Positions 1 to 6,382 of a stretch of DNA of 7,954 nt are shown here, in pieces. This stretch comes from Actinomycetes bacterium (lineage in GTDB: Bacteria; Actinomycetota; Acidimicrobiia; Acidimicrobiales; Acidimicrobiaceae). Position numbers and translations under genes: made by a program. The stretch lies in contig JAJYVK010000065.1 in the NCBI GenBank assembly GCA_021792075.1, forward strand, positions 1 through 7,954, written 5' to 3'. Under the pieces are notes generated by a model. That model saw only the letters and a list, made by a program, of their open reading frames with translations. It made no database searches and had not been told where the DNA came from. The stretch's first letter is position 1, and the number at the start of each line of letters is the position of its first letter.

Positions 1-153
1 GAAAATTACTTTATCAGGTTGAACGCTTCACCTGGAGCAGCTTAGAAGATAGCCTTGAAAACCCCTGAGGTACACACGCTAACCCATGAACCGAAACGAC
101 CGGCGAGCGCAGTTGCCGTCTAGGGCTAAGCACCAAATCCCGAAAGCGCTGGA
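1..153. other. Gap downstream of yajC, no convincing gene
   Basis: This is the stretch after the yajC stop codon, continuing in the direction of transcription to the window edge. In actinobacteria secD normally follows yajC, but no SecD-like N-terminus (a start followed by a transmembrane helix) is readable here in any minus-strand frame. secD therefore either starts beyond position 1 or lies elsewhere. A minus-strand 39-codon ORF (GTG at 133, TGA at 14-16) is present. It has no hydrophobic segment and no recognisable family, so I do not call it. The only structure seen is the imperfect inverted repeat at 15-34. Confidence 0.6.
15..34 (-). terminator. Imperfect hairpin downstream of yajC, weak terminator candidate
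   Basis: Read on the minus strand, CAGGTGAA pairs with TTCAACCTG across a GCG loop: eight base pairs with one bulged base. The sequence that follows, ATAAAGTAATTTTC, is AT-rich but has no immediate uninterrupted T run. It is therefore a poor match to an intrinsic terminator and could instead be a leader structure in front of the next gene. The inverted repeat is directly visible; its function is a guess. Confidence 0.25.
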
Positions 154-624
154 TCAGTGTTGCTCGTCGTCCCCGGGCTGCCTCAGTTCATCGTCATCGG
201 CGTTCGCCGCACCGACATCGTCAACCGGCGCGCCACTCGTAGCATGTCCGTCCAAATCCACTTCGGAAGGCGCTGTATCGCCGACATGAGACTCAAGGTG
301 CTCGTGAAGCTGGGAAAAGTCCTCGTCAGAAAATTCCGGAGACAGGCTCTCCTCCGACAGCTGGCTCTCCACATCGACGGATTCGGGCGCCTTGACTACG
401 CTCCTCCGATCGAATACCAGCTCAATTCCGGGCGCCACCTCAACTACAGTCAGGTCTTGCGAGATCCTGTTCACGCGCCCATAGATCCCGGATCTGGTAA
501 GGACCCGGTCACCTTCAGCAATCCTCTGCTGTTCCGCCTGAGCGGCTTTCAGCTTCGCTTGCTTGGGCCTGATTATAAGGAAATAGAAAATTGCGAAAAT
601 CAGGATCGGTAAAATTAAACTCAC
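154..624 (-). CDS. yajC: YajC, SecDF-associated preprotein translocase subunit with long acidic tail
   Basis: YajC is a small single-pass inner-membrane protein that associates with SecDF-YidC at the SecYEG translocon. The 156-residue product opens with a hydrophobic helix (about residues 3-18) followed by the family signature RPKQAK (19-24). Next comes the conserved soluble core: EGDRVLTRSGIYGRV (37-51) and a strand-rich stretch ending near FDRRSVVK (71-78). From about residue 80 the family similarity ends. The remaining roughly 75 residues are hydrophilic and rich in Asp, Glu and Ser. YajC is commonly near 85-110 residues, so the tail is an extension; actinobacterial YajC proteins often have one. 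The start is GTG at 622-624, with GGAG 8 nt upstream, and places the membrane helix right at the N-terminus. It follows the aminotransferase after 230 nt, so it may have its own promoter. Identity is confident; the role of the tail is unknown. Confidence 0.93.
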   Translation of the reverse strand: MSLILPILIFAIFYFLIIRPKQAKLKAAQAEQQRIAEGDRVLTRSGIYGRVNRISQDLTVVEVAPGIELVFDRRSVVKAPESVDVESQLSEESLSPEFSDEDFSQLHEHLESHVGDTAPSEVDLDGHATSGAPVDDVGAANADDDELRQPGDDEQH

Positions 625-741
625 AGAAAATACTCCATATTAATAGGACGAATTACAAGTCTAATTCCCCAAAGCCATACCACCCGACCGTGCATGTGCG
701 CAACCCTGGCTCGACGGGAAAATGTCCTAACGGGTAAAGCT

Positions 742-770
742 ATCACATCTACGGAAGTATTTGTCTTCAA
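742..770 (-). promoter_or_regulatory. Candidate sigma70-type promoter upstream of yajC
   Basis: On the minus strand TTGAAG (770-765) and TGTGAT (747-742) are separated by 17 nt. Each matches the TTGACA/TATAAT consensus at four of six positions. This is the best-spaced pair I found in the 230-nt gap before yajC, about 120 nt upstream of its start codon. It is a weak call from sequence alone. Confidence 0.2.
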
Positions 771-854
771 ACGCAAACATCTAGTGCATAGCAAAAGGCT
801 GTGAGCTACAACGCTGCCCATGCCCGTTTATCCCTGGGTTGATAAGATCTGCCC

Positions 855-2162
855 CTAATTACGCATAGTCGATCTTTGCTCCACTGCTACTACGGCATTG
901 ACGAGAGTCGAGGTTCCTTCTTCAGCCTCGTCCTGGGTGATAGAGAGGGGCGGTGCAATCCTGAGCACATTTCCCTCCACGCCGCCCTTTCCTATGAGGA
1001 GGCCCATCGATTTGGCCTCCTCCAACACCTCGTCGGCGCCAGATGGAGACGGCACAAGACCTCCTGACTCCACGATCTCAATGCCAATCATCAAGCCCTT
1101 GCCTCTGACCTCAGCAACTATGGTCGAGCCCCTCAGCTCTTTACGAAGCCGCGACATCATATATTTGCCGATGTGAGCAGCGTTGCTTTGCAGCTGGTTG
1201 TCGGTAAGATATCTCAGATTGGCAAGGCCGGCAGCGGTTGCAAGCGGGCTACCCCCGAATGTGGAGATCGATGAGCCCGGCAGAAAGTCCATAATCTCGG
1301 GCTTGGCTATTACTCCAGCCAATGCAAGCCCGTTTCCTACGCCCTTGGCGAAGGTTATGATATCGGGCACCAGTCCATGAGCCTGGTATCCCCAAAAATG
1401 ATCTCCAGTTCTGCCCCATCCGGTCTGGACCTCGTCAGAGATGAAGAGTATTCCATACTCATCAAGTACTTCTTTAATTGCCCCAAAATAGCCGTCCGGC
1501 GGGAGAGTGAAGCCGCCAACCCCCTGTATTGGCTCCGCTATAAGGGCGGCAATCTTTGAGCCGGTGCCATTCGATATGAGATCACGCAGATCCTCCACCC
1601 CCCTTCGGACATATTCCCCGTCCGAAAGGCCGCTGAGCGGGCCGCGAAGTCGAGAACCGCCGAGGATGTAACCTACGTTGAGAGGGTAATAGCTGGACGG
1701 AGAGTAGCCAGGATTACCTGTGACCGCCATGGATAGCAGGGACCGACCGTGATAGCTTCCACGCACTGCCAAGACGGTGTTCGACTCCCGGTAGCAGCTT
1801 GCCAAAAGAAGTGCAGTATCGTTGGCTTCGGTTCCAGAGGTAGTGAAAAAGACCTTGGCGTCCTCTATGCCCGAGAGCTTTGAGATCTCCTCCGCCAGTT
1901 CGATCATCGGCGAGATGAGATAGAGAGTCGATGAGTGAATCATCCTCGAAGCCTGATCATTTATTGCAGCTACCACTTCTGGAACCGAATGGCCTGTCAT
2001 GGTTGTCAATATCCCGCCAAAAAAATCGAGATAAGTTCTTCCCTCGGCATCGGTTACGTGGCGGCCCTTGCCAGATACCAGCTCGATCGGGTCTGAGTAG
2101 TACAGCGTCAACCAATTTGGCAGTACCTTGTTGTGTCTGGCCAGCGCACTCCTCTGATCCAT
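855..2162 (-). CDS. Class III PLP-dependent aminotransferase (AGXT2/GabT-like)
   Basis: This is a fold-type I, class III (omega-type) aminotransferase. It would transfer an amino group from an amino donor to a 2-oxo acid through pyridoxal 5'-phosphate in the cytoplasm. Of 435 residues, visible landmarks are YLDFFGGI (44-51), the PLP-phosphate loop SGTEAN (109-114), YHGR (137-140), AEPIQGVGG (209-217), SDEVQTGWGRTG (242-253, Asp243 contacting the pyridine nitrogen), the Schiff-base Lys273 in FAKGVGNG (271-278), and STFGGSPLA (300-308). The N-terminal wording resembles alanine-glyoxylate aminotransferase 2 more than ArgD or HemL, but donor specificity cannot be read from sequence. The ATG at 2160-2162 has a strong ribosome-binding site, GAGGGG, 6 nt upstream. 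The gene sits between ruvB (137 nt away) and yajC (230 nt away), a place where actinobacteria usually have no gene. I saw no convincing promoter or terminator around it. Confidence 0.9.
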   Translation of the reverse strand: MDQRSALARHNKVLPNWLTLYYSDPIELVSGKGRHVTDAEGRTYLDFFGGILTTMTGHSVPEVVAAINDQASRMIHSSTLYLISPMIELAEEISKLSGIEDAKVFFTTSGTEANDTALLLASCYRESNTVLAVRGSYHGRSLLSMAVTGNPGYSPSSYYPLNVGYILGGSRLRGPLSGLSDGEYVRRGVEDLRDLISNGTGSKIAALIAEPIQGVGGFTLPPDGYFGAIKEVLDEYGILFISDEVQTGWGRTGDHFWGYQAHGLVPDIITFAKGVGNGLALAGVIAKPEIMDFLPGSSISTFGGSPLATAAGLANLRYLTDNQLQSNAAHIGKYMMSRLRKELRGSTIVAEVRGKGLMIGIEIVESGGLVPSPSGADEVLEEAKSMGLLIGKGGVEGNVLRIAPPLSITQDEAEEGTSTLVNAVVAVEQRSTMRN

Positions 2163-2299
2163 CCGAATCCCCTCGACCTAGAGCGTAGTCTTTACAAGAA
2201 TCCCGCCATCCACGGTGCACGAACACCCGTCGGGACACTCTGCGACACACACTGTAGCACTTGTCGAAAACGGATAGCTCATTCGAAGCTCGGCCCCAG

Positions 2300-3382
2300 C
2301 TACTCGGAAAAAAGCGATGCGCCCTGTGCGGGTGGCTCAAGACCTAGGTGCCGCCAGGAAAGCGGACCGGCGACTCTACCACGAGGAGTGCGCACCAAAA
2401 GCCCACATTTCATCAGAAATGGCTCATAGACGTCCTCTATAGTCTCTGGTTGCTCGCCGACTGTCACCGCCAAAGTAGAAAGTCCCACCGGATGGCCGGA
2501 AAAGGTCCTGCAAAGGGTGTTGAGAATAGCCCTATCAACCTTGTCGAGCCCCAGCTCGTCCACCCCGAAAACATCCAACCCCTCCCGAGCCGTCTCTTTC
2601 GTGATCCTGCCGTCGGACTTGACCTCGACAAAGTCGCGAACGCGGCGCAAAAGACGATTGGCCAGGCGTGGAGTACCTCGTGAGCGTGACGCTATCTCGC
2701 TCGCCCCCTCCTCGTCAGTATCGACTCCGAGTATCTTGCTTGACCTTTCAACGATCTGCCGAAGTTCCTCCACCTTGTAAAAGTCGAGCCGAGCCACAAA
2801 GCCGAATCTGTCACGGAGCGGACCAGTGATCATTCCCGTTCTGGTAGTCGCCCCCACCAGGGTAAATTCTGGCAGCTCGAGCCTTATCGACCTGGCAGTG
2901 GGACCCTCACCAATGATGATGTCAAGTTTGAAATCCTCCATCGCTGGATAGAGAATTTCGGCGACGGCTGTCGACAGACGATGAATCTCATCGATGAAAA
3001 GCACATCTCCGCGATGAAGGGAGGTGAGGATGGCAGCAAGGTCACCACCCCTGAGCAGGGCCGGACCGGAAGTGACCCTGAAGCCCGTCCCCATCTCATG
3101 GGCGACAATAGACGCCAAAGAGGTCTTTCCAAGACCCGGAGGGCCAGCAAAGAGAAAGTGATCTGCCGCCTGGCCACGTCTCTTTGCTGCTTCTAGGACT
3201 ATATACAAATGGTTTTTAAGGTCTTGCTGTCCAACGAACTCCGTCAATGACATCGGACGCAGCGAGCTGTCGACTGACGCCTCCAGATCCTGAAGTTCCG
3301 GACTCACCTCGCGTCTGGCGCCTTCTAGGGACAGTTGATCTTCCACATTGGCGCCGGACAGCACTTCTTTCCTTGGACTCAC
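2300..3382 (-). CDS. ruvB: RuvB, Holliday junction branch-migration ATPase
   Basis: RuvB is the AAA+ hexameric motor that, loaded by RuvA, drives branch migration of Holliday junctions during recombinational repair. The 360-residue product has Walker A GPPGLGKT (80-87), Walker B DEIH (131-134), sensor I ATTR (178-181), the GPLRDRFG segment (187-194) with the arginine-finger region, and sensor II RGTPRLANRLLRR (235-247). It ends with the winged-helix DNA-binding domain, which carries VGEQPETIEDVYEPFL (308-323) and RTPRGRV (331-337). The N-terminus has about 20 residues more than E. coli RuvB before the conserved core. The start is GTG at 3380-3382. AAGGAG lies 8 nt upstream inside the end of ruvA, whose stop is only 2 nt away, so translation is probably coupled. 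The motif wording SGHPVGLSTLA (295-305) differs slightly from the usual GGGPVGLDTLA. Confidence 0.98.
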   Translation of the reverse strand: MSPRKEVLSGANVEDQLSLEGARREVSPELQDLEASVDSSLRPMSLTEFVGQQDLKNHLYIVLEAAKRRGQAADHFLFAGPPGLGKTSLASIVAHEMGTGFRVTSGPALLRGGDLAAILTSLHRGDVLFIDEIHRLSTAVAEILYPAMEDFKLDIIIGEGPTARSIRLELPEFTLVGATTRTGMITGPLRDRFGFVARLDFYKVEELRQIVERSSKILGVDTDEEGASEIASRSRGTPRLANRLLRRVRDFVEVKSDGRITKETAREGLDVFGVDELGLDKVDRAILNTLCRTFSGHPVGLSTLAVTVGEQPETIEDVYEPFLMKCGLLVRTPRGRVAGPLSWRHLGLEPPAQGASLFSE

Positions 3383-3384
3383 GC

Positions 3385-3963
3385 CTACAACTCCTTCAAG
3401 CAGTATTTCAACATCTCTTCGAGGGAGAATTCAGCTGGCACCTTCTCTATAACCCCGCGTATCTGATCCTGGGTATAACCGAGCGAGATTAGCGCTAATC
3501 TCAGATCTCCAACAACGCTACCACTCGAACCGGAACCCGATCCAACATCTACCGAGCCAAGCTGGTCGAGCCTCCCCTGCATCTCGACGATCAATCGCAG
3601 TGCAGTCTTCGGACCCACTCCTGGAACCGTCTTCAGCACCGCGTGGTCGTTAGCTGCAATCGCGGCAACAAGCTCGTTCCGCGAGATCGAGGAGAGTATC
3701 GAAAGCGCCAGAGAAGGGCCTACACCCTGAGCAGTTCTAAGAGCCTCGAACCAGTTCTTGTCCTGGCTCGTTTCAAAGCCATAAAGAGTCATCGCATCTT
3801 CTCGCACCGACATCGATATTGAAAGCTTGACCTCCTGCCCAAGCTGGAGACGGGACAGAAGATCAGTCGGACAATGCACCAGGTAGCCCACCCCCCCAAC
3901 ATCAACTACAACTAAATTTGGAGGGGTAATCTGATCTACAACACCTTTTAGCGACCCAATCAC
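3385..3963 (-). CDS. ruvA: RuvA, Holliday junction-binding subunit
   Basis: RuvA tetramers bind the four-way junction and position two RuvB rings for branch migration. The 192-residue product shows the N-terminal OB-fold (about 1-65, starting MIGSLKGVV). Two helix-hairpin-helix DNA-binding motifs follow, AQGVGPSLALSIL (78-90) and VPGVGPKTALRLI (113-125). A flexible Gly/Ser linker (about 137-150) leads to the C-terminal RuvB-contacting domain (about 151-192). The reading frame is open far upstream, but the true start is the GTG at 3961-3963, because the protein then begins exactly at the family N-terminus. That GTG overlaps the ruvC stop codon as GTGA (4-nt overlap), implying translational coupling. 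Confidence 0.97.
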   Translation of the reverse strand: MIGSLKGVVDQITPPNLVVVDVGGVGYLVHCPTDLLSRLQLGQEVKLSISMSVREDAMTLYGFETSQDKNWFEALRTAQGVGPSLALSILSSISRNELVAAIAANDHAVLKTVPGVGPKTALRLIVEMQGRLDQLGSVDVGSGSGSSGSVVGDLRLALISLGYTQDQIRGVIEKVPAEFSLEEMLKYCLKEL

Positions 3964-4472
3964 ACGCTCTCCGATCGGCCTGAAGCGCGAAGCGCACTCT
4001 GAAATGAATGGTTTGCAAGATAGCAGAATGCCAAGCCAAGCGCGTCGGCCACATCTGGAGGACGTGGGATCTTCTCCAGCTTGGCAAGAACCTGAATCAT
4101 TCTCTGAACCTGCAGCTTGTCCGCAGATCCATACCCGGCGACGGCCAATTTCACCTCGCTGGCAGAGTACTCCACTATCTCGCATCCTGCCTCAAAGGCG
4201 GCAAGGAGAATCACTCCGGAAGCCTGACCAACCGACATGGCGGTCTTCGCGTTGCTCCGAAACAAGATCCTCTCGATAGCGACGACTTCCGGCTTGAGTT
4301 CTGAAAGAATTTCTTGCACGTCGTGAAGAAGAATCGAGAGCCTCTCTGGAACTGCAAGCTCCCTGGGAGTGGTGATAAGGCCAGCCGATACAACCTCGGT
4401 AGACCTCACGGTCTGCCTGACCGCACCGTAGCCACATCGAGATAATCCTGGATCAATCCCTAGCACGAACAT
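3960..4472 (-). CDS. ruvC: RuvC, crossover junction endodeoxyribonuclease
   Basis: RuvC is the dimeric Mg2+-dependent resolvase that nicks Holliday junctions symmetrically; it works with RuvAB. The 170-residue product has the RNase H-like fold signature. The four catalytic acidic residues line up as Asp7 (GIDPG), Glu67 (VVAIER), Asp140 and Asp143 (PPDVADALGLAFC). Length is normal. The ATG at 4470-4472 gives the canonical N-terminus MFVLGIDPG. No good ribosome-binding site precedes it: the only G-rich run, GGGG, ends 13 nt upstream. This fits reading from a leaderless transcript. The stop overlaps the ruvA start. A 52-nt gap separates it from the peroxiredoxin gene upstream. A LexA-type palindrome overlaps the start codon, so SOS control of ruvCAB is likely. 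Confidence 0.97.
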   Translation of the reverse strand: MFVLGIDPGLSRCGYGAVRQTVRSTEVVSAGLITTPRELAVPERLSILLHDVQEILSELKPEVVAIERILFRSNAKTAMSVGQASGVILLAAFEAGCEIVEYSASEVKLAVAGYGSADKLQVQRMIQVLAKLEKIPRPPDVADALGLAFCYLANHSFQSALRASGRSESV

Positions 4473-4480
4473 TTGTTCGA
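4465..4480 (-). promoter_or_regulatory. Predicted LexA (SOS) box over the ruvC start codon
   Basis: The minus strand reads TCGAACAAATGTTCGT. It matches 15 of 16 positions of the actinobacterial LexA consensus TCGAAC-N4-GTTCGA and contains the perfect core GAAC-N4-GTTC. The palindromic arms CGAAC/GTTCG at 4466-4479 are exact. The box contains the ruvC ATG (4470-4472), so bound LexA would block initiation there. By eye this is the only GAAC-N4-GTTC site in the window. SOS induction of ruv genes is known in E. coli and in mycobacteria; regulation here is inferred. Confidence 0.75.
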
Positions 4481-4485
4481 TATTA
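4480..4485 (-). promoter_or_regulatory. Candidate -10 element for a leaderless ruvC transcript
   Basis: TAATAT on the minus strand ends 7 nt before the A of the ruvC ATG and matches TATAAT at four of six positions. With normal spacing, transcription would begin at or near the start codon, giving a leaderless mRNA, a form common in actinobacteria. It abuts and slightly overlaps the LexA box, as expected for a repressible promoter. I see no good -35 hexamer at the right distance, so the call is tentative. Confidence 0.35.
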
Positions 4486-4524
4486 CCCCATAAAAGTGTC
4501 GATGGAAGACATTTTTGGGATAAT

Positions 4525-4983
4525 TCACCTGGCCTGCCTGACGGCCTCTATCAGCGCCGACGTGGGATCGAACGTCAAACCAGCAGTAGTGCGGCGCGCA
4601 TAAGAGATCTTTCCTAGTCTATCGATTACAAACACCGACCGCCGGTAGAAGCCCAGCGGACCCAGTATTCCGTACTTTTTACCCACCGACCTTTTCTCAT
4701 CGGACAGCAAAGGAAAGCCGATCGACTGGTCCTCGAGAAAGCTCCTGTGGGAATCAATCCCCTGTGGAGAGATCCCCAGGACTATCGCGCCCAAGTCCTC
4801 GAAGCTCTCTTTGTCCAGCGTGTATGAACGCAGCTGGGTAGTGCAGATCGGAGAGTTGTCCGCCGGGTAGAAGACCAGCACAACAACACTCCCAAAAAAA
4901 TCTCTAAGCGAGTACTGCCCGCCGGGAACACCTTCCAGAGTGAATTCGGGAGCCTCATCACCCACACCTACAACGTTCTCCAC
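4525..4983 (-). CDS. Bcp/AhpC-TSA-type peroxiredoxin with one cysteine
   Basis: This is a thioredoxin-fold peroxidase that would reduce hydrogen peroxide or organic hydroperoxides in the cytoplasm; no signal peptide is present. The 152-residue product begins with the typical GDEAPEFTL (8-16). Its active-site loop is YPADNSPIC (39-47), i.e. PxxxSxxC, where most family members have Thr instead of Ser44; the peroxidatic cysteine is Cys47. The conserved Arg is probably within FYRRSVFVID. There is no second cysteine anywhere, so it lacks the resolving cysteine of 2-Cys Bcp enzymes and should depend on an external thiol. The GTG at 4981-4983 lies only 3 nt past the yebC stop, suggesting co-transcription; another in-frame GTG at 4963-4965 would also fit the family N-terminus. 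It separates yebC from ruvC, which are usually adjacent in actinobacteria. Confidence 0.9.
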   Translation of the reverse strand: MENVVGVGDEAPEFTLEGVPGGQYSLRDFFGSVVVLVFYPADNSPICTTQLRSYTLDKESFEDLGAIVLGISPQGIDSHRSFLEDQSIGFPLLSDEKRSVGKKYGILGPLGFYRRSVFVIDRLGKISYARRTTAGLTFDPTSALIEAVRQAR

Positions 4984-4986
4984 CGA

Positions 4987-5736
4987 CTATACGCTCACCG
5001 ATTCCATGATGGCGTCCGGGATGTCGAAGTTGGAGTAGACATTCTGTACGTCATCATTGTCTTCCAGGGCATCCATCAGTTTCAGGACCTTTTTGGCCTC
5101 GCTCTCCTCCGCGATCTCTACAGTCGAATTCGGGAGCATAACAAGCTCGGCACCAAGAACCACAAAACCGGCTTTCTCGAGGCCGCCTCTTACCGCGGAC
5201 AGACTTCCGGGAGCACAAACTACCTGCCATTGATCGCTCAGATCCTGCACGTCCTCCGCGCCCGACTCCAGTGCGGCCAGAGTCAGAGAATCTTCGTCGG
5301 CTGAACGATCGATCGCGATGACACCTTTTCGCTCGAACTGCCACGACACCGCGCCCGGCTCCGCCATGGAACCTCCGCTCTTGGAGAATATGCTCCTAAC
5401 ATCCGCCCCGGTACGGTTCCTGTTGTCGGTAAGGCACTCAACAATTACCGCGATGCCTCCGGGACCGTACCCTTCGTAGTTGATCGCCTCATATCTAACC
5501 CCATCCAGCTCTCCAGTCCCACGCTTGATCGCTCGTTCTATTGTGTCCAGAGGCACGGACGCCTCTCGCGCCTTGGTGAACATGGTCCGAAGAGTCGCAT
5601 TCGAGTTAACGTCTCCTCCGCCCTCGCGCGCAGCGACTTCAACCTGTCGTATTAGCTTGGCAAAGAGCTTTCCACGAGCCTTGTCTTGAGCGCCCTTTTT
5701 ATGCTTTATCGTTGCCCATTTTGAGTGGCCAGACAT
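4987..5736 (-). CDS. yebC: YebC/TACO1-family protein
   Basis: This is a full-length YebC family member (249 residues). It begins with the hallmark MSGHSKWATIKHKKGAQDKA (1-20), continues with RGKLFAKLIRQ (21-31) and carries the family motif YEGYGPGG (87-94). It ends with an acidic DALEDNDDVQNVYSNFDI stretch. Older annotation calls the family DNA-binding transcriptional regulators (PmpR). More recent work on YebC and mitochondrial TACO1 supports a translation factor that relieves ribosome stalling on proline-rich sequences, and I favour that. The frame is open about 66 nt further upstream, but the ATG at 5734-5736 gives the canonical N-terminus and has AGGGAG about 8 nt upstream. It starts 22 nt after the pdxT stop and is probably in the same transcript. 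Confidence 0.96.
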   Translation of the reverse strand: MSGHSKWATIKHKKGAQDKARGKLFAKLIRQVEVAAREGGGDVNSNATLRTMFTKAREASVPLDTIERAIKRGTGELDGVRYEAINYEGYGPGGIAVIVECLTDNRNRTGADVRSIFSKSGGSMAEPGAVSWQFERKGVIAIDRSADEDSLTLAALESGAEDVQDLSDQWQVVCAPGSLSAVRGGLEKAGFVVLGAELVMLPNSTVEIAEESEAKKVLKLMDALEDNDDVQNVYSNFDIPDAIMESVSV

Positions 5737-5758
5737 CTGGATATCTCCCTTAGTTTCT

Positions 5759-6352
5759 CTACAAAAGTTCGAGGAAAAGCTTGTGAAGCCGATCCTCGCC
5801 AACTAGCTCTGGGTGAAACGAGGAAACGATCACCTTATTTTGTCGACAGATCACCGGAACCAGTTTGTCCGGAGAATCTGCAAAGCTATAGGTCACGCTC
5901 GACAAGACCTCTACCTCACTCGATACCTTCTCGACGACAGGAGCCCTGATGAATAGCGCTCTCATTGGGCCGTCCTCTATGCCAGATACCGTGAGACTGG
6001 TCTCGAATGAAGCCACCTGGCGTCCAAATCCATTCCGTCGCACCACGATGTCGATGGCATCCAGGCTCATCTGATCCTCCCGGCCGTCCACGACCGAATT
6101 TGCCAACAGAATCATCCCGGCGCAGGTCCCGAACGCAGGTAACCCCTCGTGCAGCAGGGCCCTGAGCGGTTCATAGATCCCGGACGACTGAAGAAGCATG
6201 GAAATCGACGTCGACTCACCGCCAGGAATAATTATTCCGTCAACATCCAAATCGCCAGGAGTCTTGACCATCACAGAATCGATAGCCAGCTTATCCAAAA
6301 TGGCTAGGTGACTGATGAAGTCACCTTGAAGAGCAAGAACACCTATCCTCAT
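5759..6352 (-). CDS. pdxT: PdxT, glutaminase subunit of PLP synthase
   Basis: PdxT is a class I (triad) glutamine amidotransferase that hydrolyses glutamine and channels ammonia to PdxS in the dodecameric-core PLP synthase complex. The 197-residue product starts with MRIGVLALQGDF. It has the glutamine-binding PGGESTS loop (43-49), the nucleophile Cys77 in GTCAGM (75-80), and the His180/Glu182 pair in SFHPE (178-182). Length is typical. The ATG at 6350-6352 matches the family N-terminus, although its ribosome-binding site is poor: GGAAGGA ends 16 nt upstream and GGGA is immediately adjacent. A CTG in frame four codons upstream is better spaced from AAGGA but would be unusual. The gene starts 30 nt after the pdxS stop. 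Confidence 0.97.
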   Translation of the reverse strand: MRIGVLALQGDFISHLAILDKLAIDSVMVKTPGDLDVDGIIIPGGESTSISMLLQSSGIYEPLRALLHEGLPAFGTCAGMILLANSVVDGREDQMSLDAIDIVVRRNGFGRQVASFETSLTVSGIEDGPMRALFIRAPVVEKVSSEVEVLSSVTYSFADSPDKLVPVICRQNKVIVSSFHPELVGEDRLHKLFLELL

Positions 6353-6382
6353 TCCCGATCTCAGACAATCCTTCCGAAACAG

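Noticed and set aside
14..133. 39-codon minus-strand ORF between yajC and the window edge, considered as a Sec-monitoring arrest peptide
   Set aside because: It has no hydrophobic signal or membrane segment, no RAPP/RAPG-like arrest motif and only a weak ribosome-binding site, so there is no support beyond its position.
157..612. 151-codon plus-strand ORF spanning almost all of yajC in antisense
   Set aside because: It mirrors the yajC frame, has no recognisable family features, and yajC on the opposite strand has clear motifs and a ribosome-binding site.
838..854. Possible terminator after the aminotransferase (TTATC/GATAA arms)
   Set aside because: The stem is five weak pairs with no following T tract, which is too little to call.
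2163..2299. Possible terminator or promoter in the gap between ruvB and the aminotransferase
   Set aside because: I saw only short arms (CCCG-A-CGGG and GGTG/CACC) without a T run, and no well-spaced -35/-10 pair, so neither is supported.
3964..4185. Upstream extension of the ruvA reading frame
   Set aside because: The extra 74 codons overlap ruvC and resemble no RuvA N-terminus; the GTG at 3963 begins exactly at the family start.
5737..5802. Upstream extension of the yebC reading frame
   Set aside because: It would overlap the pdxT end and add residues before the invariant MSGHSKW start, which has its own ribosome-binding site.
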